From: Burkholderiales bacterium C2
GTDB lineage: Bacteria > Pseudomonadota > Gammaproteobacteria > Burkholderiales > Burkholderiaceae_C
NCBI GenBank assembly: GCA_005503085.1
Contig: SCOI01000004.1
Span: 62,001-126,000 of the forward strand
Direction of reading: 5' to 3'
DNA length: 64,000 nt
Shown piece by piece: positions 7,457 to 16,499 of this stretch; position 1 is the first letter of the stretch, and every line of letters begins with the position of its first letter. Made by a program: the position numbers and the translations under genes. The notes beneath the pieces are model-generated. The model was given only the letters and a program-made list of their open reading frames with translations, had not been told where the DNA came from and did not search any database.

Positions 7457-8710
7457 TCAGCCCTGCTGGATGGCGGCGGCAGCCGCCTGACCGGCGCGCA
7501 CCGCGCCCTCCAGCGTGGCCGGGTAGGGGCCGTCGATATAGTCGCCGGCCGCCCAGAGCCCTGGCGCGATCGCCGCCGGCGGGCGCCGCAGCCCCGGCGA
7601 GCAGGCGAAGGTGGCGCGCTTTTCGGCCAGCACGCGCAGCACGGTCGGCGGGCTGTGCCAGCGCAGGGTCTGGCGGGCCTGGGCCAGCACCGCGCTGCCG
7701 GCCGCATCCAGGCCGCGCTCGATCCAGGGCGCGGCGCCACTGATCACAAAAGCGAAGCGGCCGCTTGCATGGTCGAGCTGGCCGAGGTCGAAGACGAACT
7801 GGGCCGGCGCCTCAGGGCCTTCGTGCAAGGCCAGCATCGGTGCGGGCAGCGCCGAGCCGGGGCTGTCGAGATAGACGGTCACGATGGGCTCAAAGCGCAG
7901 CCTGCGGGCCAGCGCGGCCCAGCCGGGTGCGAGCGGCTCGGCCAGGCGCGCGGCCTCGGTGGCGCTGCAGGCCAGGATCACGGCGTCGAAGCCTTCGCCA
8001 TCGACCCGGCCATCGGCATCGACATGATCGACGCGCCGGCCCAGCCGCAGCTCGGCGCCGCGCGCGCGCAGCCATTGCGCCGCCGGCTCGGCCAGCAGCT
8101 CGCTCAAGGGCAGGCGCGGCAGCAGCAGGTCGGCCGAGCCGTGGCCGCTGAACAGCGCATCGCGCAGCACGCGCAGAAACACCGCCGCGCTGGCCTCGGT
8201 CGCCGGCGTGTTCAGCGCGGCCACGCACAGCGGGTCGATCAGCTCCTGCCGCACCGGCGCGGGCAGGGCGCGGCACAGTGTGTCAACGCTGAGCTCGTCA
8301 TTGCAGCGAAACCCCGCCAGCGCCCAGCCCAGGCTGGCGCGTAGCAGTGCCAGCCGGGCACTAAGCGGCCAGGCCCGGCAACCCAGCACCGCGCGGGTGA
8401 AGGCGATCAGCGGCGGCCCCGGCGGCAGGCGCAGGCCCTCATGCTCGGGATAGCGCAGCCGCAGAGGCGCGCGCCACAGCGCAACCTCGGGGTCGACGCC
8501 GACCTGGCGCATCAGCGCCAGGCTCTGGCGGTAGGCGCCGATCAGGATGTGCTGGCCGTTGTCCAGCTGCGGCGGCTGCGCCAGGCTGCGCGCGCGGCCG
8601 CCCAGCTGCGGCGCCATCTCGATCAGCGTGACGCGGTGCCCGGCTTCGGTGGCCCGTACCGCCGCAGCAAGGCCGGCCCAGCCGCCGCCGATCACGGCTA
8701 CGCGCTTCAC
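7457..8710 (-). CDS. hpnE: Hydroxysqualene dehydroxylase
   Basis: A 417-residue FAD-dependent amine-oxidase-fold enzyme, the last step of the HpnCDE route from farnesyl diphosphate to squalene. It opens with the dinucleotide-binding motif VIGGGWAGLAAAV, and a GGRA motif follows near residue 38. The GTG at 8710 is chosen because it overlaps the hpnD stop as GTGA, exactly as hpnD overlaps hpnC, and gives the family-typical KRVAVIGGGWAG start. A TTG at 8722 is the alternative. It is the third gene of the hpnCDE operon. Confidence 0.9.
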   Translation of the reverse strand: MKRVAVIGGGWAGLAAAVRATEAGHRVTLIEMAPQLGGRARSLAQPPQLDNGQHILIGAYRQSLALMRQVGVDPEVALWRAPLRLRYPEHEGLRLPPGPPLIAFTRAVLGCRAWPLSARLALLRASLGWALAGFRCNDELSVDTLCRALPAPVRQELIDPLCVAALNTPATEASAAVFLRVLRDALFSGHGSADLLLPRLPLSELLAEPAAQWLRARGAELRLGRRVDHVDADGRVDGEGFDAVILACSATEAARLAEPLAPGWAALARRLRFEPIVTVYLDSPGSALPAPMLALHEGPEAPAQFVFDLGQLDHASGRFAFVISGAAPWIERGLDAAGSAVLAQARQTLRWHSPPTVLRVLAEKRATFACSPGLRRPPAAIAPGLWAAGDYIDGPYPATLEGAVRAGQAAAAAIQQG

Positions 8711-9555
8711 CGGCCGCGCCAATTGGTCTTCATCGCGATCCAGAGCTTGCGCAGCGGCGTCAGCGAGATGCGCTGGTGCAGCACCTGGAACTGCTCGGCC
8801 TCGATCTCACGCAGCAGCGCGCGGTAGATATGGGCCATCATCAGCCCGGGCTTTTGCGCGCGGCGGTCGGTCTCGGGCAGCAGCGCGAAGGCTTCGTCGT
8901 AAAGCGCATGGGCGCGCAGGGCCTGGAACTGCATCAGCGCGGTGAAGCGTTCGCTATAGCCCCAAGGCTTCTCGCGCTTGAGGATCTCGTGGGCCTTGAC
9001 ATCGAACTGCTGCAGCTCCGAGATCGGCAGATAGATGCGGCCGCGCCGCGCATCGTCGCCGACGTCGCGGATGATATTGGTCAGCTGCAAGGCCTGGCCG
9101 AGCTTGTGGGCGTAGGCGATGGTGGCCGGCTCGCTGCGGCCGAAAATGCCCGAGGCCACCTCGCCGACCACGCCGGCCACCAAATGGCAGTAACGCTGCA
9201 GCCCTGGGTAGTCCAGATAGCGGGTCTGCTCCAGGTCCATCTGGCAGCCCTCGATGACGGCCATCAGATGCTCCAGCCGGATGTCGTAGTCGACCACATG
9301 GGGCATCAGCGCCTTCATCGCCGGATGCTGGGGCGAGCCGGCGAAGGCGCCGGCGGCTTCCTTGCGCCACCAAGCCAGCTTGGTGGCGGCGATGCCGGGG
9401 TCCTGGATCTCGTCGACCACATCGTCGATCTCGCGGCAAAAGGCGTAGAAGGCGGTGATCGCGGCGCGGCGCGGCGGCGGCAGAAAGAGGAAGGCGTAGT
9501 AGAAGCTCGATCCGCTCTTGGCCGCCTTGTCCTGAACGTACTGCTCGGGCGTCAC
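8707..9555 (-). CDS. hpnD: Presqualene diphosphate synthase
   Basis: A 282-residue trans-isoprenyl diphosphate synthase of the squalene/phytoene synthase fold that joins two farnesyl diphosphates into presqualene diphosphate. Both Asp-rich metal motifs are present: EIDDVVDE near residue 40, and DVGDDARRGRIYLP in the second half. The GTG at 9555 overlaps the hpnC stop as GTGA, and GGAGG lies 5 nt upstream. The frame is open far upstream, but that part lies over hpnC and is not coding. Carotenoid phytoene synthase is the main alternative; the hpnC and hpnE neighbours argue against it. Confidence 0.9.
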   Translation of the reverse strand: MTPEQYVQDKAAKSGSSFYYAFLFLPPPRRAAITAFYAFCREIDDVVDEIQDPGIAATKLAWWRKEAAGAFAGSPQHPAMKALMPHVVDYDIRLEHLMAVIEGCQMDLEQTRYLDYPGLQRYCHLVAGVVGEVASGIFGRSEPATIAYAHKLGQALQLTNIIRDVGDDARRGRIYLPISELQQFDVKAHEILKREKPWGYSERFTALMQFQALRAHALYDEAFALLPETDRRAQKPGLMMAHIYRALLREIEAEQFQVLHQRISLTPLRKLWIAMKTNWRGR

Positions 9556-10415
9556 TGGGCCTCCACGCGAGCGTTCTGGCTCGCATTCATACGCAGGGCC
9601 CGCCACAGCATCGGGGGCAGGTCTATCGCATGCAGACGGGGGCGGGTGAGCAGGGTGGCGTGATCCATGGCCTTGATTTTCGCAAGAATGCGCAGGCCGC
9701 CTTGTACCACCAGGCGCAGCTCCCATCCGGCGCGGCCGGGCAGGCGGTGCACCAGCGGCGCACCCTCGTGCATCAGGCGCTCGGCCCAGTCGCACAAGTC
9801 GCGCAGCAGGGCGCGGGCGGCGGGGCTGTCTTCGCAGCGCTGCAGGGCCTCGGCGCTCAGGCCGTGGCGTGCCAGGTCTTGCTGGGGCGCGTAGACGCGG
9901 CCGCGCGGGCCGTCGCGGCTCATGTCCTGCCAGAAATTGATCAGCTGCAGGCTGGAGCAGATCGCGTCCGACTGGCGCAGCGCCTGCGCATCGCCGACGC
10001 CGTACAGATGCAGCAGCAGCCGGCCGACCGGGTCGGCCGAGCGGCGGCAGTAATCGAGCAGCTCGGCGCGGTCGGCGTAGCGGGTCTTGACCAGGTCCTG
10101 CTCGAAGGCGTCCAGCAGGGCTTCGAGCAGGCGCAGCGGCAGCCGGTGGCGCTGCAGCACCGGGCCCAGCGGCGTGAAGACGCGGGCGGCCCAGCGCGGT
10201 GACGGCGGCTGGCCCCGCGAGACCACCTGCAGATCCGCGCGGTAGGCGCGCAGCTCGGCCAGACGCTGGTCGGCCGAGGCCTCGCCCTCGTCGGCGATGT
10301 CGTCGGCGGTACGGGCGAAGTGGTAGATCGCGGCAATGGCCGGGCGCAGTGCCGGCGGACAGAGCCAGGAAGCGACGGGAAAGTTTTCGTAGTGTTCTAT
10401 GCTCACGGCCGGCAT
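9552..10415 (-). CDS. hpnC: Hydroxysqualene synthase (squalene synthase HpnC)
   Basis: A 287-residue isoprenoid synthase that converts presqualene diphosphate to hydroxysqualene. The first Asp-rich motif is RTADDIADE; the second is the diverged INFWQDMSRDGPRGRVY, typical of HpnC. The ATG at 10415 gives MPAVSIEHYENFPVASW, the family-like start; the frame extends upstream without recognisable sequence. It is the first gene of hpnCDE and diverges from the RND pump genes. The squalene-hopene cyclase is not in this window. Confidence 0.9.
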   Translation of the reverse strand: MPAVSIEHYENFPVASWLCPPALRPAIAAIYHFARTADDIADEGEASADQRLAELRAYRADLQVVSRGQPPSPRWAARVFTPLGPVLQRHRLPLRLLEALLDAFEQDLVKTRYADRAELLDYCRRSADPVGRLLLHLYGVGDAQALRQSDAICSSLQLINFWQDMSRDGPRGRVYAPQQDLARHGLSAEALQRCEDSPAARALLRDLCDWAERLMHEGAPLVHRLPGRAGWELRLVVQGGLRILAKIKAMDHATLLTRPRLHAIDLPPMLWRALRMNASQNARVEAQ

Positions 10416-10476
10416 TGTGTGCGCTGCCGGTGGGTGTGCCGATGTGCGAGGTCGCCAAAACAAGGCACAGCCGGGT

Positions 10477-10505
10477 TTGACAGGCCTCAAAGCGACAAAT
10501 ACATT
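10477..10505 (+). promoter_or_regulatory. Strong sigma-70 promoter of the RND efflux operon
   Basis: A consensus -35 TTGACA (10477-10482), a 17-nt spacer and TACATT (10500-10505) as -10. The predicted transcription start, near 10512, falls inside the adjacent inverted repeat. Confidence 0.75.
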
Positions 10506-10523
10506 ACTGACCAATTAGTCAGT
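10506..10523. promoter_or_regulatory. TetR/AcrR-type operator before the RND efflux operon
   Basis: A perfect 6-6-6 inverted repeat, ACTGAC-CAATTA-GTCAGT, starts directly after the -10 box and covers the transcription start. TGAC...GTCA half-sites of this size are typical of TetR-family repressors of efflux pumps. No tetR gene lies next to it, so the regulator would be encoded elsewhere. Confidence 0.6.
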
Positions 10524-10557
10524 TACTGCGGCGTTGCCGGCTTTGATGAGGTTACCC

Positions 10558-11661
10558 ATGTCCCAAGTCCAATCCCTGGGTCTGCTGCTGGCGTCGGCCC
10601 TGCTGCTGTCCGCCTGCAGCAAGCCCGCTCCTGCGCCCGAGCCCGAGCGGGCCGTGCGCACCCTGGTGGTGGCCAGTGACAGCGCCGGGCTGACGCACGA
10701 ATACGCGGCCGAGCTGCGCGCCCGCACCGAGTCGCGCCTGTCCTTCCGGGTCAGCGGCAAGCTGCTGGAGCGCCGCGTCAATCTGGGCGATATCGTCAAG
10801 CCGGGTCAGCTGCTGGCCCGCATCGATGCGCAAGACCTGCTGCTGGCCCAGGATGCGGCGCGCGCCGGCATGCAGGCCGCCCGCGTCAACCGCGACCAGG
10901 CCGGTGCCGACTACAAGCGCTTCATCGAGCTGCACCAGCAGGGCTTCATCAGCGCGGCCGAGCTGGAGCGGCGCGACGCCGCCTTCAAGGCGGCCCAGGC
11001 CCAGCTGGACCAGGCCAAGGCGCAGTCCAGCGCGCAAAGCAATCAGTCGGCCTATGCGCAGCTGACGGCCGATGCCGGCGGTGTGGTGACGGCGGTGTAT
11101 GCCGAGCCGGGCATGGTGGTGGCGGCCGGCACGCCGGTGCTGCAACTGGCCCATGCGGGGCCTAAAGACGTGGTGTTCTCGGTGCCCGAGCAGATGATTG
11201 CCAGCCTGCGCGCGGCGGCCAGCCGGCCCGGCGCACTGACCGTCAAGCTCTGGGGCAGCGAGCAGGCGGCGCAGCCGGTGCAGCTGCGCGAGGTGTCGGC
11301 GGCGGCCGACCCGACCACGCGCACCTTCCTGGTCAAGGCCGATGCCGGCAAGCTCGATGCGCGACTCGGCCAGACGGCGACCGTGCTGCTGGAGCTGCCC
11401 AAACAGGCCCATGTGATCAAGCTGCCGCTGACGGCGGTGCTGGAGCAGCAGGGCAGGACCTCGGTCTGGCTGCTCGACGGCAAGACCATGACCTTGAATC
11501 TGCAGCCCATCCAGGTGGCCGGTGCCGATGGCAACGAGGTTGTGGTGTCCGGCGGACTCGCGCCCGGCCAGGAGGTCGTGACCGCCGGCGTGCATGTGTT
11601 GACGCCGGGCCTGAAGGTCAAGCGTTATGCCGAGCCCGCAGCCGCGGCCGCTTCCCGTTAA
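10558..11661 (+). CDS. RND efflux periplasmic adaptor lipoprotein
   Basis: A 367-residue membrane fusion protein linking an inner-membrane RND pump to an outer-membrane channel. The lipoprotein signal ends LLLSAC with the acylated C20. Paired lipoyl-like halves, an alpha-helical hairpin (about 95-165) and beta-barrel domains follow. GAGG at 10548-10551 supports the ATG at 10558 over earlier candidates at 10534 and 10546. It is co-transcribed with the permease 18 bp downstream. No outer-membrane factor is encoded nearby, so the pump must use a channel from another locus. A TetR-type repressor probably controls it. Confidence 0.9.
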   Translation: MSQVQSLGLLLASALLLSACSKPAPAPEPERAVRTLVVASDSAGLTHEYAAELRARTESRLSFRVSGKLLERRVNLGDIVKPGQLLARIDAQDLLLAQDAARAGMQAARVNRDQAGADYKRFIELHQQGFISAAELERRDAAFKAAQAQLDQAKAQSSAQSNQSAYAQLTADAGGVVTAVYAEPGMVVAAGTPVLQLAHAGPKDVVFSVPEQMIASLRAAASRPGALTVKLWGSEQAAQPVQLREVSAAADPTTRTFLVKADAGKLDARLGQTATVLLELPKQAHVIKLPLTAVLEQQGRTSVWLLDGKTMTLNLQPIQVAGADGNEVVVSGGLAPGQEVVTAGVHVLTPGLKVKRYAEPAAAAASR

Positions 11662-11679
11662 GAACAAGGCCAGGCGCGC

Positions 11680-14600
11680 ATGAGCACTCCGACCAAGCCC
11701 TATGTGGGCTCACGCTTCAATGTGTCCCGCTGGGCCCTGGAGCATCCGGCCCTGACCCGCTATCTGATGGTGGTACTGATGGTGATGGGCTTTGCCGCCT
11801 ATTTCCAGCTGGGCCAGGACGAGGATCCGCCGTTCACCTTCCGCATCATGGTGGTCCAGGCCTTCTGGCCCGGCGCGACCGCGCAGCAGGTGGCCGAGCA
11901 GGTGACCGACAAGATCGAGAAGACACTGCAGGAGGTGCCGCATGCCGACAAGATCCGCAGTTTTACGAAACCGGGCGAGTCGCTGACCCTGTTCCAGCTG
12001 AAGGACAGCACGCCGGCCAAGGAGGTCGCGGGCACCTGGTATCTGGTGCGCAAAAAGGTCGGCGATATGCGCCACACCCTGCCGCAGGGTGTGCTCGGGC
12101 CGCTGTTCAATGACGAATTTGGCGATGTCTACGGTTCCATCCTGGCGCTGTCGGCCGATGGCTTCAGCCGGGAGGAATTGCGCGAGCATGCAGACCGGGT
12201 GCGGGCCCAGCTGTTGAAGCTGCCTGATGTCGCCAAGGTCGAGACCTTTGGCGCCCAGGCGGAAAAGCTCTTCATCGAGATTTCGCAGAAGCGCCTGGCC
12301 GAGCTGGGCCTGGACTTCGGCCAGGTGATCAATCAGCTCGGGGCGCAGAACGCGGTCGAGGGCGCCGGCGTGCTGAATGCCGGCAGCGGCAATCTACAGG
12401 TGCGCATCGGCGGCCAGCTCAACTCGGTGCAGGCGCTGAAGGACTTCCCGATCCGCGCGATCAATCCGGCCACCGGCATCGCCAGCAGCATCCGTCTGTC
12501 CGATATCGCCGACATCAAGCGTGCCTATGCCGACCCACCGTCCATCATGGTGCGGCATCAGGGCAAGGATGTGGTGGCGCTGGGCATCTCGATGTCCAAG
12601 GGCGGCGACATCATCGCGCTGGGCAAGGCCTTGCAAGCGGCCAGCGCCAAGATCCGCAAGGAGCTGCCGGCCGGCATCGAGCTGGCACAGATCCAGGATC
12701 AACCGCAGGCGGTGACGCGCTCGGTCAACGAGTTCGTGCAGGTGCTGATCGAGGCGGTCGTGATCGTGCTAGCGGTCAGCTTCATCGCGCTGGGCCTGCA
12801 TACCAAGCCTCTGCGCATCGACATCTGGCCCGGCCTGGTGGTGGCGATCACGATACCGCTGGTGCTGGCGATCACCTTTGTGACGATGTTTTACTGGAGC
12901 GTGGGCCTGCACAAGATCTCGCTGGGCTCGTTGATCATCGCGCTGGGTCTGCTGGTCGACGACGCCATCATTGCGGTCGAGATGATGGTGCGCAAGCTCG
13001 AAGAGGGCTACGACAAGATGCACGCCGCCACCTTTGCCTATGACGCGACGGCGATGCCCATGTTGACCGGAACCCTGATCACGGCGGTGGGCTTCCTGCC
13101 CATCGGCATGGCCCAGTCGGCCACCGGTGAGTACACCTTCGCGATCTTCGCGGTGACGGCGGCCGCCCTGGTGATCTCCTGGGTGGTGTCGATCTATTTC
13201 GTGCCCTATCTGGGTTCGCTGCTGCTGCGCAGCCATGTGGCCGGCGAGGGCGGGGCGCACGAGTTGTTCGACACGCCGTTCTACAACCGCTTTCGCCGCA
13301 TGGTGCTGTGGTGCGTGCAGAACCGCTGGAAGACCATCGGCATGACGGTGCTGATCTTCGCGCTGGGCCTGGTCGGCATGGGGCGGGTGCAGCAGCAGTT
13401 CTTCCCGGACTCCAGCCGCCCGGAGATTCTGGTCGATTTCACGCTGCCCGAGGGCGCGACGATAGAGCAGAGCCGCGCGATCGCGCAGCGCTTCGAGGCG
13501 CGCATGATGCGTGAGCCGGGCGTCGACTCGGTCAGCACCTGGATAGGCAGCGGCGTGCCGCGCTTTTATCTGCCGCTGGACCAGATCTTCCCGGCGCCCA
13601 ACGTCAGCCAGGCCATCGTGCTGCCCAAGAATCTGCGCGAGCGCGAGGCCTTGCGCAAGCGCCTGCCGGCCCTGGTGGCGGCTGAGTTCCCCGAGGTGCG
13701 CAGCCGCGTCAAGCTGCTGCCCAATGGCCCGCCGGTGTCGTACCCAGTGCAGTTTCGCGTTGCCGGCACCGATGTCGCGACCGTGCGGCTTTGGGCCGAC
13801 CAGGCTAAGGCGATTTTGCGCACCAACCCGAATATGCGCGGCGTCAACGACAACTGGAACGAGTCGGTCAAGTCGCTGCGCCTGGAGGTTGATCAGGACA
13901 AGGCGCGCGCGCTGGGCGTCAGCAGCCAGAGTCTAGCGCAGGCCTCGCGCACCCTGCTGTCCGGCAGCACGATCGGCCAGTACCGCGAGGGTGACAAGCT
14001 GATCGATATCGTGCTGCGCCAGCCGCTGGCCGAGCGCGAGGCCATCACCGATCTGGGCAATGCCTATGTGCCTACCGCCAGCGGGCGCAGCATTCCACTG
14101 ACCCAGATCGCCAAGGTCAGCTTTGAATGGGAGCCGGGTCTGCTGCAGCGCGAGGGCCGCAACTACGCGATCACGGTGCAGGGCGATGTGGCCGAGGGCC
14201 TGCAAGGGGCCACGGTCTCGGCCCAGATCTGGCCGCAGCTCAAGGAGTTGCAGGCCAAGATGCCGCTGGGCTATTCGATCGATGTGGCCGGGGCGGTGGA
14301 GGAGAGCAGCAAGGGCCAGGGCTCGATCGCGGCCGGTGTGCCCATCATGCTGTTCATCACCTTCACCTTGCTGATGCTGCAGCTGCAGAGCTTCTCGCGC
14401 TCGATGCTGGTGTTCCTCACCGGGCCGCTGGGCATCGCTGGCGTGGCGGCGGCGCTGCTGCTGCTGGACCGGCCCTTCGGCTTCGTCGCGCTGCTGGGCG
14501 TGATCGCGCTGATGGGCATGATCATGCGCAACTCGGTGATCCTGATCGACCAGATCGAGCAGGACCGCGAGCGCGGGGTGCCGGCGTGGCAGGCGATTGT

Positions 14601-14820
14601 CGAGTCGGCCGTGCGGCGCTTCAGGCCCATCGTGCTGACGGCCGCAGCCGCCGTGCTGGCCATGGTGCCGCTGTCGCGCTCGGTGTTCTGGGGGCCGATG
14701 GCCGTGGCCATCATGGGCGGCTTGATCGTCGCGACCGCGCTGACCCTGCTGGCGCTGCCGGCGATGTATGCGGCCTGGTTCCGCATTCAGCGCCCCAGCG
14801 AGGCCGCGTCGCGCTTCTGA
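11680..14820 (+). CDS. RND efflux permease (AcrB/HAE family)
   Basis: A 1046-residue proton-driven multidrug-type transporter of the inner membrane. It shows the RND plan: one N-terminal membrane helix, a large periplasmic loop, a block of helices (about 345-540), a second periplasmic loop and a C-terminal helix block. The proton-relay acidic pair is in GLLVDDAI (D427-D428). The DEDPPFTFRIMVVQAFWPGA segment near residue 47 is typical of the subgroup in which this adaptor/permease pair lacks its own outer-membrane factor. Substrate is unknown. It starts at the ATG 18 bp after the adaptor stop. Confidence 0.92.
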   Translation: MSTPTKPYVGSRFNVSRWALEHPALTRYLMVVLMVMGFAAYFQLGQDEDPPFTFRIMVVQAFWPGATAQQVAEQVTDKIEKTLQEVPHADKIRSFTKPGESLTLFQLKDSTPAKEVAGTWYLVRKKVGDMRHTLPQGVLGPLFNDEFGDVYGSILALSADGFSREELREHADRVRAQLLKLPDVAKVETFGAQAEKLFIEISQKRLAELGLDFGQVINQLGAQNAVEGAGVLNAGSGNLQVRIGGQLNSVQALKDFPIRAINPATGIASSIRLSDIADIKRAYADPPSIMVRHQGKDVVALGISMSKGGDIIALGKALQAASAKIRKELPAGIELAQIQDQPQAVTRSVNEFVQVLIEAVVIVLAVSFIALGLHTKPLRIDIWPGLVVAITIPLVLAITFVTMFYWSVGLHKISLGSLIIALGLLVDDAIIAVEMMVRKLEEGYDKMHAATFAYDATAMPMLTGTLITAVGFLPIGMAQSATGEYTFAIFAVTAAALVISWVVSIYFVPYLGSLLLRSHVAGEGGAHELFDTPFYNRFRRMVLWCVQNRWKTIGMTVLIFALGLVGMGRVQQQFFPDSSRPEILVDFTLPEGATIEQSRAIAQRFEARMMREPGVDSVSTWIGSGVPRFYLPLDQIFPAPNVSQAIVLPKNLREREALRKRLPALVAAEFPEVRSRVKLLPNGPPVSYPVQFRVAGTDVATVRLWADQAKAILRTNPNMRGVNDNWNESVKSLRLEVDQDKARALGVSSQSLAQASRTLLSGSTIGQYREGDKLIDIVLRQPLAEREAITDLGNAYVPTASGRSIPLTQIAKVSFEWEPGLLQREGRNYAITVQGDVAEGLQGATVSAQIWPQLKELQAKMPLGYSIDVAGAVEESSKGQGSIAAGVPIMLFITFTLLMLQLQSFSRSMLVFLTGPLGIAGVAAALLLLDRPFGFVALLGVIALMGMIMRNSVILIDQIEQDRERGVPAWQAIVESAVRRFRPIVLTAAAAVLAMVPLSRSVFWGPMAVAIMGGLIVATALTLLALPAMYAAWFRIQRPSEAASRF

Positions 14821-14864
14821 TGGTCCGGGTTTACCTGGGCCGAATTTTCAGGCCGGCGAGAGGC

Positions 14865-14870
14865 TACAAT
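14865..14870 (+). promoter_or_regulatory. Possible -10 box before tRNA-Leu(TAG)-tig
   Basis: TACAAT stands 80 nt before the tRNA gene in the 129-nt gap after the RND permease. No convincing -35 accompanies it. I see no other element in this gap. Confidence 0.3.
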
Positions 14871-14949
14871 CTCCGGTTTGCCGAATTGCCACAGGGTTGA
14901 GGCGGCGCCGGGGATCTTCTTCGGCACCAACACAATCCTGGATCCACTC

Positions 14950-15036
14950 GCGCGGGTGGCGAAATTGGTAGACGCACCAGGTTTAGGTCCTGACGCCTTC
15001 ACGGGCGTGCCGGTTCGAGTCCGGCCCCGCGCACCA
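14950..15036 (+). tRNA. tRNA-Leu (anticodon TAG)
   Basis: An 87-nt class II tRNA. The acceptor stem GCGCGGG pairs with CCCGCGC, and the discriminator A and CCA are encoded (15033-15036). The anticodon loop TTTAGGT carries TAG, which reads CUA and other CUN codons. The long variable arm and GGTTCGAGTCC T-arm are present. One mismatch sits at the top of the anticodon stem. The trigger factor gene begins 23 nt later, so the tRNA is probably processed from a common transcript. It would read the CUA run in the leuA leader. Confidence 0.96.
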
Positions 15037-15059
15037 GATAACTTTGTATTGAGTCAACT

Positions 15060-16373
15060 ATGGCTGTCACCGTCGAAACCCTCGAAAAGCTCGAACGCCG
15101 CATCACGCTCACGCTGGCGGCCGCTGACATCAACAGCGAAGTCGAAACCCGTTTGAAGAAGCTGGCCCGCACGGTCAAGGCCGACGGCTTCCGCCCCGGC
15201 AAGGTGCCGATGAGCGTGGTCACCCAGCGTTATGGCTACTCGGTCCAGTACGATGTCATGAACGACAAGCTGGGCGAGGCCTTCTCCAGCGCCGCCAACG
15301 AAGCCAAGCTGCGCGTGGCCGGCATGCCCCGCATCGCCCAGAAGGACGAGGCCGGCGAAGGCCAGATGGCGTTTGACGCCACCTTCGAGGTCTATCCCGA
15401 GGTCAAGATCGGCGACCTGTCGGCCGCCGAAGTCGAGCGCATCGGCAGCGAAGTGACCGATGCCGCGATCGACAAGACCGTCGAGATCCTGCGCAAGCAG
15501 CGTCGCACCTTCGCTCAGCGCGCCGCCGCCGAGGCTGCCAGCGACGAGGACCGCGTCACGATCGACTTCGAAGGCAAGATCGACGGCGAGCCCTTCGCCG
15601 GCGGCAAGGCCGAGGCCTTCCAGTTCATCATCGGCGAAGGCCAGATGCTGGAAGCCTTCGAGAAGGCCGTGCGCGGCATGAAGTCGGGCGAGTCCAAGAC
15701 CTTCCCGCTGGCCTTCCCCGAGGACTACCACGGCAAGGACGTGGCCGGCAAGGAAGCCGACTTCCTGGTGACCTTGAAGAAGATTGAGGCCCAGCACCTG
15801 CCCGAAGTGAACGAGGCCTTTGCCAAGTCGCTGGGCATCAAGGAAGCCACGGTCGAGGCGCTGCGCGCCGACATCAAGAAGAACCTCGAGCGCGAGGTCA
15901 AGTTCCGCGTGCTGGCCCGCAACAAGGGCGCCGTGATGGACGCTCTGGTGGCATCTGCCGAACTGGACGTGCCGAACGCGCTGATCGCCAGCGAGACCGA
16001 GCGTCTGGTGGCCAATGCCCGTGAAGACCTGAAGAAGCGCGGCATCAAGGACGCCGACAAGGCACCGATCCCCGAGGAGCTGTTCAAGCCTCAGGCCGAG
16101 CGCCGCGTGCGCCTGGGTCTGGTGGTGGCCGAGCTGGTGCGCGCCAACAGCCTGCAGGCCAAGCCCGAGCAGCTGCAAGCCCATATCGAAGAGCTGGCAC
16201 AGAGCTACGAGAAGCCGGCCGAGGTGGTGCGCTGGTACCTGAGCGACCGCGAGCGTCTGGCCGAGGTCGAGGCCGTCGTGATCGAGAACAATGTGACGGA
16301 CTTCGTGCTGTCCAAGGTCAAGGTCACCGACAAGGCCCTGCCGTTCGACGAGCTGATGGCGACCGCCAACTGA
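15060..16373 (+). CDS. tig: Trigger factor, ribosome-associated chaperone and prolyl isomerase
   Basis: Binds at the ribosomal exit tunnel and protects nascent chains. The 437-residue protein has the ribosome-binding N-domain (about 1-115, with [11 protein letters not shown] matching the GFRxGKxP signature), an FKBP-type isomerase domain (about 155-245) and the helical C-terminal chaperone domain. The ATG at 15060 follows tRNA-Leu closely; the Shine-Dalgarno is weak. tig-clpP-clpX-lon is a widely conserved protein quality-control cluster. Confidence 0.97.
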   Translation: MAVTVETLEKLERRITLTLAAADINSEVETRLKKLARTVKADGFRPGKVPMSVVTQRYGYSVQYDVMNDKLGEAFSSAANEAKLRVAGMPRIAQKDEAGEGQMAFDATFEVYPEVKIGDLSAAEVERIGSEVTDAAIDKTVEILRKQRRTFAQRAAAEAASDEDRVTIDFEGKIDGEPFAGGKAEAFQFIIGEGQMLEAFEKAVRGMKSGESKTFPLAFPEDYHGKDVAGKEADFLVTLKKIEAQHLPEVNEAFAKSLGIKEATVEALRADIKKNLEREVKFRVLARNKGAVMDALVASAELDVPNALIASETERLVANAREDLKKRGIKDADKAPIPEELFKPQAERRVRLGLVVAELVRANSLQAKPEQLQAHIEELAQSYEKPAEVVRWYLSDRERLAEVEAVVIENNVTDFVLSKVKVTDKALPFDELMATAN

Positions 16374-16394
16374 GTGTTGGTCTGAGCTGAGCGC

Positions 16395-16433
16395 AAGGGC
16401 GCCGCGCCGCAAGGCCGGCGCCTTTGCCCTTTC
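16395..16433 (+). terminator. Terminator after tig
   Basis: A 10-bp stem (one G-U pair) joins 16395-16404 and 16416-16425 around an 11-nt loop and is followed by GCCCTTTCT. It separates tig from the clpP promoter. Confidence 0.5.
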
Positions 16434-16446
16434 TGCGGCCTCCCGT

Positions 16447-16474
16447 CTTGAAGCGACATAATCAGCCCCAATAA
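16447..16474 (+). promoter_or_regulatory. Sigma-32 (RpoH) heat-shock promoter of clpP
   Basis: CTTGAA (16447-16452), a 13-nt spacer and CCCCAATAA (16466-16474). The -35 matches the sigma-32 consensus CTTGAA exactly, and the -10 has the diagnostic CCCC block (consensus CCCCATnT). It lies 25 nt before clpP. Confidence 0.7.
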
Positions 16475-16499
16475 CAAAGCATCACTTGCGAGGAAATTC

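Noticed and set aside
9556-10458. Extension of hpnD into hpnC, as a fused 583-residue protein
   Set aside because: The extra sequence is Arg/Pro/Ala junk in the wrong frame of hpnC. The GTG at 9555 has GGAGG and a GTGA overlap.
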